Part shown: piece after piece, positions 42,395-53,054 of the stretch
Layout: the number at the start of each line of letters is the position of its first letter
Position numbering within the stretch: position 1 is the first letter of the stretch
Assembly (NCBI GenBank): GCA_016125215.1
Contig: WGMF01000018.1
Location: forward strand, 1 to 55,757
Length of the DNA stretch: 55,757 nucleotides
From: Phycisphaera sp.
Lineage (GTDB): Bacteria; Planctomycetota; Phycisphaerae; Phycisphaerales; Phycisphaeraceae
Direction: 5' to 3'
Notes under the pieces: model-generated
Seen by the model: only the letters and a program-made list of their open reading frames with translations
Databases searched by the model: none
Told to the model about the DNA's origin: nothing
Program-made: the position numbers and the translations under genes

Positions 42395-43009
42395 ATGCAC
42401 CGTCATATCAAGTATGCCGTGGTGGTATTGTGTTTTGTGCTGGTTTACTCGGTGGGGTCTCGAAACGCCCGTGCGAACCTCTCGATGTCCAACGTGCTCA
42501 TCACCGTGGACATCACCAACCCTAACGCGGTGGTTTTCTCGGCTACCGGCAATGCCCCGATCATCAACGACAGCTCGACCAACACGCTTGAGGGTGTCAC
42601 ACTCCTCTCGTTGTTCGAGTTCGATGCACTCATCAACACCAGCACGTTCGACAGCAGCACACTGCTCCCCAACGGGGGGGGATCGTTTTTCTATACCAAC
42701 TTTGGAAGCGCCTTCGACGCTGTCGACCTGCTAATCTTTCGCAATGAGAGCGCCCCGCCGACGCAGGATTTCATGACGAACGCCCCCGCATTCACAGGCT
42801 CTGCCACAGCCGATCTCAATGGCTTTACGTTCTCGTCCATGGGGTACGGCGACATCATCGCCGGACTGGGCACCAGCGAATCGGGGCAAGTCATCGGCCA
42901 ATGGCAGATCGTGACCGACTCCGTCGTCCCCGAACCGACCACCGCCCTGCTGGGATTGATGGGATTGGCCGCGTGCGGGCAGGTGATGCTCCGCCGGCGC
43001 AAAGCCTGA
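42395..43009 (+). CDS. PEP-CTERM sorting domain protein
   Basis: 204 residues: a signal peptide (IKYAVVVLCFVLVYSVGSRNARA), an Asn/Ser/Thr-rich mature region of unknown fold (about 28-170), and the C-terminal sorting tripartite VPEPTTALLGLMGLAACGQVMLRRRKA. Such tails are cleaved by exosortase and mark envelope or matrix proteins. GGGAGAAG lies just upstream of ATG 42395, so this start is preferred over one 12 codons earlier. No exosortase is encoded nearby. Confidence 0.85.
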   Translation: MHRHIKYAVVVLCFVLVYSVGSRNARANLSMSNVLITVDITNPNAVVFSATGNAPIINDSSTNTLEGVTLLSLFEFDALINTSTFDSSTLLPNGGGSFFYTNFGSAFDAVDLLIFRNESAPPTQDFMTNAPAFTGSATADLNGFTFSSMGYGDIIAGLGTSESGQVIGQWQIVTDSVVPEPTTALLGLMGLAACGQVMLRRRKA

Positions 43010-43061
43010 TCTTCTATCGCGTCACGGCTTCGCGCAATCAGACGCACATCGGCAAGTCGGC

Positions 43062-43067
43062 TATCAT
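43062..43067 (+). promoter_or_regulatory. -10 box of hisG, near-leaderless start
   Basis: TATCAT ends 9 nt before the hisG ATG, predicting a 5' leader of only about 3 nt. No Shine-Dalgarno and no good -35 are visible. Confidence 0.4.
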
Positions 43068-43076
43068 GGCTCGCCC

Positions 43077-43970
43077 ATGAACGCTCAATCCACCCACTCC
43101 CCCCTTCTCCGCATCGGCGTGCCCAAGGGCAGCCTGCAGGACTCCACCGTCGACCTCTTCACCCGCGCGGGCTTCAAGCTCGACATCCGTGAGCGGTCCT
43201 ACTTCCCCCAGATCGACGACCCCGAACTCTCGGCGGTCATGTTCCGCGCACAGGAGATGTCTCGATATGTCGAGGACAATGTCATCGACATGGGCATCAC
43301 CGGGCACGACTGGGTCGTCGAGAACCACTCCAACGTCCACGAAGTCTGCGAGTTGACCTACTCCAAGGCCACGTCCCACCCGGTGCGCTGGGTGCTCGCC
43401 GTGCCGGAGGAGGCGAAGGTGCAGTCGGCCAAGGACCTGGCCGGCGGGATCATTGCCACCGAACTGGTCCACACCACGAAAGCCTATTTCGAGAAGCTGG
43501 GCGTCAAGGTCCGCAAGGTCGAGTTCAGTTGGGGCGCAACCGAGGTCAAAGCCCGCCTTGTCAACGCCATCGTCGACGTGACGGAGACCGGCTCGTCGCT
43601 GCGTGCCAACAAGCTGCGCATCGTGGACACGATCCTCACGAGCACGACGCGCCTGATCTGCTCGCACGAGGCCTGGGCCGACCCCCGCAAGAGGGAAAAG
43701 ATCGAGGATATCGCGCTGCTTTTGCGTGGCGCGATCGCGGCCAAGGCCAAGGTCGGGTTGAAGATGAACGTGCCCAGGGAAAAGCTCGACGCGATATTGG
43801 CCACGCTCCCCGCTGAAAAGTCGCCTACGGTGAGCCACCTTGCGGACGAAGCCTGGGTTGCGATCGAGGTCATCGTCGAGGAAAAAACCGAGCGCCAGCT
43901 TGTCCCCAGGCTCCTCCGCGCCGGGGCAACAGGCATTATCAGTTACCCGTTGAACAAGGTCGTCCCCTGA
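43077..43970 (+). CDS. hisG: ATP phosphoribosyltransferase (long form)
   Basis: First step of histidine synthesis. 297 residues with the HisG pattern: LRIGVPKGSLQDSTVDLFTRAGF, MSRYVEDNVIDMGITGHDWV, LAGGIIATELVHTTKAYFEKLGVKV, VDVTETGSSLRANKLRIVDTI, and a C-terminal ACT-like regulatory domain (about 225-297: LKMNVPREKLDAILATLPAEKSPTVSHL). Being the long form, it needs no HisZ and should be feedback-inhibited by histidine. No other his gene is next to it. Confidence 0.95.
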   Translation: MNAQSTHSPLLRIGVPKGSLQDSTVDLFTRAGFKLDIRERSYFPQIDDPELSAVMFRAQEMSRYVEDNVIDMGITGHDWVVENHSNVHEVCELTYSKATSHPVRWVLAVPEEAKVQSAKDLAGGIIATELVHTTKAYFEKLGVKVRKVEFSWGATEVKARLVNAIVDVTETGSSLRANKLRIVDTILTSTTRLICSHEAWADPRKREKIEDIALLLRGAIAAKAKVGLKMNVPREKLDAILATLPAEKSPTVSHLADEAWVAIEVIVEEKTERQLVPRLLRAGATGIISYPLNKVVP

Positions 43971-44024
43971 GCCTACCATTGCATTCGTCAACCCGATGCG
44001 ATTGGGCGATCCAAGGTCGTGGAC

Positions 44025-46991
44025 ATGAAAAAATGGGCGTTGATCTGTGGGGTGGTCTGTGTCGCACTGATGCTGGGCGCGTGCGCGACGGGTGACAAAG
44101 GCACGACCCCGCGCAGCCGGGCCCAGGCGGACAAAAATTCGCTCACGCCGCCGGCGATCGTGGACGCCGACCGCATCGAGCCACGCACCGGCGATGCCCT
44201 GCAAAAAGCGCTTAAGCCACTGGACCTCGCGCTGGCGGACATCCCCAGACCCGACTTCCTCACATCGTCGCCCGCCCCGTCGCCATCCAGCGACACCGAG
44301 CCGCCCCTCGCGGCGCAACTGGCCTACCTCGCCGGGCGCGAAGCCTGGTTGAACCGACAGTTCCCCGAAGCCGTCCGACAGCTTGACCGGGCCCTCGCGC
44401 TGGACCCCGAGAGCGCCGACATCCTCCGGATGCTCGGCCACCTCTACGCACGCTGGGGCAACAGCGTCCGCGCTGCGCTCTATCTCAAGCGGGCTGTCTT
44501 GGCCAACCCCAACGACCTCGAAAGCGTCTACCTCCTGGCTCGCTACAGCTTTGCCCAGCAGGATTGGCCGACCACCGTCGCCATGCTCGCGCACACCCTC
44601 TCGCTCTACAGCAAGGACACCGACCCCGTCCTCTGGCCCATGGTCCACTACATGCTCGGCAGCGCACTGGAGCAGGTCGGGTACGACAGCGCCTCGGTCG
44701 AGCAGTATCGGCTGTACCTCGACTCTCCCCTTCGGACCGACCGCTCGACGACGATGCCGCGCGAACTGGGGCTGCTTCTGAGGCAGCGTGGCCCGACGTG
44801 GGAAGCGGTCGGCGATGCGGCCATGCGCCTCAACGACCCCGGACAGGCCGCGGACGCTTACCAACTCGCATCGGACAACAACCCGACCGACCCGCCTGTT
44901 GTCGCGGCCAAGCTGGCTTACGTCCTGTTACGCATGGGCAAAGGCAACCGGGCAACGGACGTGGTGATCCAAGCCATCCGGGCCGCGCCGGATGACGAAC
45001 GCGCCCTGGGTTTGGCGGTCTACCTGAAGGGTCAAGGGGTCGATCCCGAGGGCCTGGTGCGTGAACTGACCGACATCTACAACAAAAACGACCACCCCGG
45101 CGCAATAGCGTTGACACTGGCCTCGCTCCTGCCCGCCGACCGTGTCCTGGCATTCCTTACAGACCACCTGCGTGAACACCCGGGCGATACCGTGACGTTT
45201 AGTGAGATACTCTCCCGTGTGCTGGAGAGGCAAGGGGACTCGGCCCTGACCGCGTCACACGTTGGCCGGGCGCTGCAGATTGCCATCCGTGCCGCCGACG
45301 CCGACCCGCCCCACGCCGAGGCCTACATCACCATCGCCCTGCGCCAGATCAACGACCCCGTGATGGTCGAGGAGGCCTGTGCCAAATTCGACTCCAAGAC
45401 CGCGGCGCTGGCCGGTGCGTCTTATCTTCGGGGTGTGAATCTCATCGCGCTGCAGCGTCTGGATGAGGCCAAAGCCTCGCTTCAATCCGCCACGGATTTG
45501 GGCCTGTTGCCCGCGAGACTGGCGCTTGTGCGGTTGCTGACCATGAGTAAGGAATACGACCGGGCGGATCAGGCGCTCAAGACCATCGAAGACGACGCCT
45601 CGACGCAGGTGGTGATCGTGCGGGCTGCGCTGCTTCGGGCCGAGGGCAAGACCCACGATGCGCTCGACGCCCTGGACAACGCGCTGGCCACGCGACCGGG
45701 AGACGTGGATCTGTCGCTGGAAAAGGCGGACATCCTCACGGAACTCGGCCGGGCGCTCGAAGCCGAGCAGGTGCTCAACAACGCGCTGGACCAGTACCCC
45801 GACGCCGAGAGGGTCTATGCCGCACTTTTCAACCTGTACCGCCCACCCGGTCAGACCGCTTCGCTCATCCCCAACGCCACGCAGCTCTGGGTCAACCTCC
45901 TGCAGAAGGCGATCAAGGCCATTCCCGACAGCCGACTCACACGCAGGCTCCGCGCACAGGTCCTGGCGCAGACCGGCGAGATGCGCCGCGCGGAAGAAGC
46001 GCTGCGCGAACTGGTGAACGAAGACGACAGCGACGCCCAGACGCTCAACCTGCTGCTGGAAGTCCTGCGCATCAACGGCAAGCTCGACGAAGCGACCGCC
46101 ATCATGGACAAGGCCATCGAACACTGGCCGCGTGACCCGGCGGTCCTGATGGTCGGTGAGGCGCATTACGCCCAGCGCGTCGGCGACACCCAGCGCGCCC
46201 TCGAACTCACCGAGAGGCGTTTGATGCTCGAACCCCCCTCGCCCGAGCGGGACCTTCGGCTGAGCATCGTCTACCTCTCCACAAAGCGGAACAAACTTGC
46301 GTTTGAGACGTTCCTGCGCGGCCTCGACTCCCCCGAAGCCGAACCCCGTTGGGCGGCGCTCTTTGCGCGACGCTGCCTTACCCGACTCAACGACCCCGAT
46401 GCGTTCATCCCCGTGATGAACCGACTCATCAAAGAGCACCCCGACTCGGAAGACGAGGTCAGGATCGAGTGGGCGGTGCTCCTGGGTGCCACGGGCCATC
46501 GGGACAAGGCGGATGAAGTCCTGCTGGGCCTGCTCAAGAAACCCATGACCGACCCGCTGCTCGTCGCGATGGTCAACAACCAGCTCGGCTACACCTGGGC
46601 CTTTGAAGGTCGAAGGCTCGACGAAGCGCAGCGGATGATCCAGACCGCGCTGGACCTCGACCCACAGAGCGCCGCTTTTCTCGACTCGATGGGTTGGGTG
46701 CTCTACAAGAAGGGGCAATTCGGCGAGGCGGTGGGCTTCCTCGAAAAGGCTGTGGCAGCGGACGATCCGCCCCACTCGGTGATCCTCGAACACCTCGGTG
46801 ATGCGTATTACCGTCTCAATCGCAAGCCCGACGCCGTCGCCAAATGGAAGCAGGCGCTAGACCATTTCGATCCTGATGACGTGGACAGCGACACCGAGCT
46901 GCGTGGCCTGGACGAGCGCGTTCGCCGGAAGATCGACGCGGTGGACAACAACACCCCCGCCCCCGTCGCCGACGTGCCGAATGCCCATTGA
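44025..46991 (+). CDS. Large TPR lipoprotein
   Basis: 988 residues. A lipoprotein signal peptide ends at the lipobox LGAC (about residue 20), so the protein is anchored to a membrane. The rest is a long array of tetratricopeptide-type helices (for example AVRQLDRALALDPESADILRMLGHLYARWGN, ALDALDNALATRPGDVDLSLEKADILTELG, and GEAVGFLEKAVAADDPPHSVILEHLGDAYYRLNR). This is a scaffold architecture as in outer-membrane or exopolysaccharide/protein-sorting systems. ATG 44025 has AAGG 8 nt upstream and is preferred over GTG 44019. Specific partners are unknown. Confidence 0.85.
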   Translation: MKKWALICGVVCVALMLGACATGDKGTTPRSRAQADKNSLTPPAIVDADRIEPRTGDALQKALKPLDLALADIPRPDFLTSSPAPSPSSDTEPPLAAQLAYLAGREAWLNRQFPEAVRQLDRALALDPESADILRMLGHLYARWGNSVRAALYLKRAVLANPNDLESVYLLARYSFAQQDWPTTVAMLAHTLSLYSKDTDPVLWPMVHYMLGSALEQVGYDSASVEQYRLYLDSPLRTDRSTTMPRELGLLLRQRGPTWEAVGDAAMRLNDPGQAADAYQLASDNNPTDPPVVAAKLAYVLLRMGKGNRATDVVIQAIRAAPDDERALGLAVYLKGQGVDPEGLVRELTDIYNKNDHPGAIALTLASLLPADRVLAFLTDHLREHPGDTVTFSEILSRVLERQGDSALTASHVGRALQIAIRAADADPPHAEAYITIALRQINDPVMVEEACAKFDSKTAALAGASYLRGVNLIALQRLDEAKASLQSATDLGLLPARLALVRLLTMSKEYDRADQALKTIEDDASTQVVIVRAALLRAEGKTHDALDALDNALATRPGDVDLSLEKADILTELGRALEAEQVLNNALDQYPDAERVYAALFNLYRPPGQTASLIPNATQLWVNLLQKAIKAIPDSRLTRRLRAQVLAQTGEMRRAEEALRELVNEDDSDAQTLNLLLEVLRINGKLDEATAIMDKAIEHWPRDPAVLMVGEAHYAQRVGDTQRALELTERRLMLEPPSPERDLRLSIVYLSTKRNKLAFETFLRGLDSPEAEPRWAALFARRCLTRLNDPDAFIPVMNRLIKEHPDSEDEVRIEWAVLLGATGHRDKADEVLLGLLKKPMTDPLLVAMVNNQLGYTWAFEGRRLDEAQRMIQTALDLDPQSAAFLDSMGWVLYKKGQFGEAVGFLEKAVAADDPPHSVILEHLGDAYYRLNRKPDAVAKWKQALDHFDPDDVDSDTELRGLDERVRRKIDAVDNNTPAPVADVPNAH

Positions 46992-47049
46992 AATCCAAGG
47001 CGCCCCCGCTCCGAACCCCCCGGTTTTATGGCGTTTTTCAAGCCCTTGA

Positions 47050-49764
<2,715 letters not shown>

Positions 49765-49818
49765 GCCCGGGGCCAGCCGGCACAGACGTTACAGACCCCC
49801 GTCCCCGACAGAGGATTC

Positions 49819-49836
49819 ACACCGCGGGTGTTTTTT
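49819..49836 (+). terminator. Short intrinsic terminator after gyrB
   Basis: ACACC-GCG-GGTGT directly followed by TTTTT (six T in all). A 5-bp stem with a 3-nt loop, about 55 nt after the gyrB stop. Confidence 0.55.
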
Positions 49837-49838
49837 GC

Positions 49839-49866
49839 TTGACAGAGCCCGGTCGTGAGGTATCTC
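49839..49866 (+). promoter_or_regulatory. Possible promoter of small membrane protein
   Basis: Perfect TTGACA (49839-49844), a 16-nt spacer and a poor TATCTC. It would give a leader of about 60 nt to the ATG at 49932. Confidence 0.35.
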
Positions 49867-49931
49867 CCATGTACAGCCACGATGTCACGCAGGGGTGCGG
49901 CACGCGGGCTGGGCATAAAGGGGAGAACTCG

Positions 49932-50117
49932 ATGTCGACACTCGCACTGACCTTCGTCTCGATCGGCCTGTTTGGTTTTGTGCTCACAGCCATGATCTTG
50001 TGGCGAGACGCCCGGATCGATAAGGCCCGCCGGCGGGTGATCCGCACACACGACATGCGCTGGTTCGAGAAGCAGGCCCGTTACCTCGAATCGCAGCGTC
50101 AACGCCGCGTGGCGTGA
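49932..50117 (+). CDS. Small single-helix membrane protein
   Basis: 61 residues: a membrane helix (ALTFVSIGLFGFVLTAMILW, about 4-23) followed by a strongly basic cytoplasmic tail (RRRVIRTHDMRWFEKQARYLESQRQRR). GGGAGA lies 7 nt before the ATG. I do not recognise a family. It has its own candidate promoter and is bounded by the gyrB terminator and a perfect hairpin (50131-50154). Confidence 0.6.
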   Translation: MSTLALTFVSIGLFGFVLTAMILWRDARIDKARRRVIRTHDMRWFEKQARYLESQRQRRVA

Positions 50118-50130
50118 TCGCGTCAATGAA

Positions 50131-50154
50131 AACCGCGGGTATCCACCCGCGGTT
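50131..50154. terminator. Perfect hairpin between convergent genes
   Basis: AACCGCGGGT-ATCC-ACCCGCGGTT, a perfect 10-bp stem. On the minus strand it is followed by TTTTC and may end the PilZ transcript; on the plus strand no T tract follows. Confidence 0.5.
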
Positions 50155-50193
50155 GTAAACAAGACATATTCAATTCGAGGTCGCGTTGACCGA

Positions 50194-50820
50194 TCAGGCC
50201 CGTGCGAGGCGATTGAGTTGTTCGCGCTGCACGGCGGAGCTGATGGTGGCCAGGCCCTTGGTGAGGTCGGCGTTTTTCTTGCCGAAGCGTCGCTCCTCGA
50301 CCGCGTGCAGGCCGTAGCGGTACTGGGTTGGGCTGTAGTCCTTGACGCACTGGACCCGGGCCGGCCCTGTGTAGCTCTGGCCGTTGTAGGAGAGGGTGGC
50401 TTCGAGCATCTGACCGACCTTGAGTTTCTCGGATGAGACTACGCCGAAGCCCGTGGCACTGACGTCCAGCAGTCTTGCCGACTTGTCGTCAGCCACCACC
50501 GCGGTGAGGTTGGCCGCCGCCACGCTCACGCGGAAGGCGTTTCGGCTCTCGGCGGAGATGGGCTCGCCCACACGGTTGAACACAATGGTCAGGTTGTTGG
50601 GGTCTTCGAGCAGCGCCGTGACCGTGGCGCCCTGCTGCATGAACCTGCGATTGACCTCGGCGTGGGCCAGCACGCTCTGGCCGACTTGCAGCGCAAGCGT
50701 CTCCGTGAACTGCGCGGTGAACGACTCGTCGTTGCACTCGATCACCACACCCTGCCGGAGGATCCGCTGGGATGAGTCGCTTTCGAGCAGGATGAAAACG
50801 TTCTGGTCCTTGACGAGCAT
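50194..50820 (-). CDS. PilZ domain protein (first of a pair)
   Basis: 208 residues. An N-terminal beta-rich domain (about 1-85) like the YcgR/flagellar-brake N-terminal fold precedes a PilZ domain (about 88-190). The cyclic-di-GMP-binding motifs are present: RNAFRV (RxxxR) and LDVSATGFGV (D/NxSxxG). The protein probably acts as a cyclic-di-GMP sensor. It is followed upstream by a second paralogue on the same strand at 50953. Confidence 0.82.
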   Translation of the reverse strand: MLVKDQNVFILLESDSSQRILRQGVVIECNDESFTAQFTETLALQVGQSVLAHAEVNRRFMQQGATVTALLEDPNNLTIVFNRVGEPISAESRNAFRVSVAAANLTAVVADDKSARLLDVSATGFGVVSSEKLKVGQMLEATLSYNGQSYTGPARVQCVKDYSPTQYRYGLHAVEERRFGKKNADLTKGLATISSAVQREQLNRLARA

Positions 50821-50952
50821 GTCTCTGCCCCTCTTAAAGTGGGATCGATTCCTCCGGTATCATCGACCGACCACGACGAGATGTTGATCGGGGCGGGTAA
50901 ATCACAAGATCGCAGCAGCCCGATAACCGGTCAAAGACATGGGATTCCGTGC

Positions 50953-51576
50953 TCAACCCGATGCGGACATCCGCCGCAGCCGTTCGAGCTTGAGTTGCTG
51001 CTCGCGCTGGATCAGGTCGCAGACCTCAGACAGGCTGGCGTTGTTCGCGTCGGCGTCGATGGAGAGGAGTCCCGCGCGGACCCGGCCGTCCCCCTGACGG
51101 AAGCAGTACTGCACACGCCCCTGGCCGAGGTGGACCCTGCCCCCGTGGGAAAGCCGGAGCGTCGGTGTCGAACCCACGCGCAGAGGCCGGGGCGAGATGA
51201 CACCGATGCCCGTGCCGCTGACATCGAAGAGCCTGCACGCATCCTGGCCGATGCGGGTGATGATCCCCGCCGCGGCGACACACACCCGCACGTTCGAGCG
51301 TGACTCGGCCTCCTGCACGCCCCCCACCGTGGCCAAGACCACCTGCGTGACCTCGCCCCCCTTCATCACGCGCACCACCTCGGCGTCCTGTCGGTGGAAC
51401 GCATCCTGCTCATTGAAATACACCGTGGCGCGGTTGCTGCTGCCGGGGTGGACCTGACCGAGGAACTCGACGACGATCCGCCGATCATCACTGTCCACCA
51501 CCGCGCCGCTTTGCAGGACGCGCGTGTCGCTCTCGCCGCTGAACTGGATGAGCACCGTCGGGGCGTGGAGCACCAT
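50953..51576 (-). CDS. PilZ domain protein (second of a pair)
   Basis: 207 residues, same architecture as its neighbour at 50194: N-terminal beta domain with VLIQFSGESDTRVLQSGAVVDSDDRRIVVEF and a PilZ domain with RSNVRV (RxxxR) and LFDVSGTGIGV. The two proteins are diverged tandem duplicates separated by 132 bp. Both end in an IQREQQLKLERLRR / VQREQLNRLARA helix. Confidence 0.8.
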   Translation of the reverse strand: MVLHAPTVLIQFSGESDTRVLQSGAVVDSDDRRIVVEFLGQVHPGSSNRATVYFNEQDAFHRQDAEVVRVMKGGEVTQVVLATVGGVQEAESRSNVRVCVAAAGIITRIGQDACRLFDVSGTGIGVISPRPLRVGSTPTLRLSHGGRVHLGQGRVQYCFRQGDGRVRAGLLSIDADANNASLSEVCDLIQREQQLKLERLRRMSASG

Positions 51577-51767
51577 TCATGACACCTCGGAGAGCTGTTT
51601 ACGCTGCCGGTCGTTTATCGGGCAAACTCCGCTGTGGCCTGCGCGGTGTCGAGACGCAACACGCCGTCTCGGCGACATCCCGGTCCGTCTGGTTCGGTTG
51701 TGTCGTGTGTGCGACCCGTGCCCGGCCCAACACGCTGGGCCCCCGAACCGCCCAGCCGGGGTTGGGA

Positions 51768-51773
51768 TAAAAT
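51768..51773 (+). promoter_or_regulatory. -10 box giving a leaderless dus transcript
   Basis: TAAAAT is followed by 6 nt and the ATG at 51780, so initiation is predicted at the A of the start codon. There is no Shine-Dalgarno. No -35 is evident. Confidence 0.45.
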
Positions 51774-51779
51774 GGGCAC

Positions 51780-52796
51780 ATGCTCCGCATCGGTAACGTC
51801 ACGCTCAAGACCAACCTCCTGCTTGCCCCGATTGCGGGGTACTGCGACCTGGCGTTTCGCCTGGTCGTGCGCAGCGTGCCCGAGGCGCTGCCGGGCGTGG
51901 GGAGCGTGGGGCTGGCGTGTACCGACCTGCTCTGCCCGCAGGCGGTGCTGAGTGAAAACGAAAAATCACTCTGGCTGGCGGCCACGTGCCCGGAAGACCA
52001 GCCGATCTGCATGCAGCTCTATGGGGCGGACGCTTTGATCATGGCCGAGGCGGCGCGCTGGGCCGAGGCACACGGCGCGACGACGATCGACATCAACATG
52101 GGGTGCCCGGTCGACAAAGTGACCAAGAAGAACGGCGGGTCCAAACTCCTGTGCGACCCCAGGTTGGCCCTCGACATCGCGCAGAGCGTCGTGCGGGCTG
52201 TGAATCTTCCCGTGACAGCGAAGATCAGGCTTGGCTGGGACGACGGGAGTTTCATCACAGACACCCTTCCGGGAGCGCTGGCGGACGTGGGCATCTCCGC
52301 GGTGACGGTGCACGGTCGAACCACCGAACAAAAGTTCCGTGGCAGCGTGCGCCTCGGGGGCATCGCTCGCGTTGTGCAGTCAATGAATAGACACCACCCC
52401 GGCGTGCCAGTCATCGGCAACGGCGACGTGAAAAGCCCGATGGACGCCAAACGCATGATCGACGTGACGGGCTGCGCGGGGGTGATGATCGGTCGTGGGG
52501 CGTTGGGTCAGCCGTGGATTTTCCGAGACTGCGCAGCCTATCTTGCGACCGGCCAGCTTCCCCCGCCGCTGTCGCGTGAAGAAAAAGCCCGCTGTGTCCT
52601 GGCGCACTTCGAGAACCTCCTGCGTCTGCGTGACGAGCGGATCGCGCTCAACACGATCCGCACACGGATGAGCTGGTACTCGGCCCACCTCCAGCCCTGG
52701 TCGGGCCTGCGTCACCGTGTGCAGTCGATCAAGACCGCCGCCGAGTTCCGCGACTTCATGCACGAGGGCATCGCGGCCGAGCCTCTGGGCGTGTGA
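51780..52796 (+). CDS. dus: tRNA-dihydrouridine synthase
   Basis: FMN enzyme reducing uridines in tRNA D-loops. 338 residues: LLLAPIAGYCDLAFRLVVR, QLYGADALIMAEAARW, ATTIDINMGCPVDKVTKKNGGSKLLCDP (catalytic Cys in the conserved NMGCP context is the usual position), VTAKIRLGWDD, VTVHGRTTEQKF, VIGNGDVKSPMDAKRM and GVMIGRGALGQPWIF. Closest to the DusB/bacterial Dus group. It reads toward amtB. Confidence 0.93.
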   Translation: MLRIGNVTLKTNLLLAPIAGYCDLAFRLVVRSVPEALPGVGSVGLACTDLLCPQAVLSENEKSLWLAATCPEDQPICMQLYGADALIMAEAARWAEAHGATTIDINMGCPVDKVTKKNGGSKLLCDPRLALDIAQSVVRAVNLPVTAKIRLGWDDGSFITDTLPGALADVGISAVTVHGRTTEQKFRGSVRLGGIARVVQSMNRHHPGVPVIGNGDVKSPMDAKRMIDVTGCAGVMIGRGALGQPWIFRDCAAYLATGQLPPPLSREEKARCVLAHFENLLRLRDERIALNTIRTRMSWYSAHLQPWSGLRHRVQSIKTAAEFRDFMHEGIAAEPLGV

Positions 52797-52816
52797 CGAA
52801 CGTGTTGTGTCCGTGC

Positions 52817-52850
52817 AAAAAAAAGACAGCCCCGCGTGAACTGGGCTGCC
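52817..52850 (-). terminator. Intrinsic terminator of the glnK-amtB transcript
   Basis: On the minus strand GGCAGCCC, a 9-10-nt loop, GGGGCTGTC and eight T. It lies about 200 nt past the amtB stop and just beyond the dus stop on the other strand. Confidence 0.75.
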
Positions 52851-52926
52851 GGGTGGGAATATCACAGTTTGTAAGTCCCGGTGACTGCCGGAACCACCAC
52901 ATGGAGAGTGAGAGCGTGTGACCCAC

Positions 52927-53037
52927 TTATTCTCCCCTCCCTCTTCAGAGGGAGGGGTCGGGGGAGGGTGTGTTTCCTTGTGTGACCAAGAAGACATCCC
53001 CTCCCCCAGCCCCTCCCCTTGAAAGGGGAGGGGAGTT
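52927..53037. repeat. Nested GC-rich hairpins (CCCCTCCC type)
   Basis: Left: CCCTCCCTCTTCAGAGGGAGGG; right: CCCCTCCCCTTGAAAGGGGAGG. The stretches between them (GGTCGGGGGAGGG and CCCTCCCCCAGCCCC) also pair, giving a nested inverted structure like elements A-F. It fills the spacer between the convergent dus and amtB genes. Confidence 0.7.
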
Positions 53038-53054
53038 GATCTCGGTCAGTCGCG

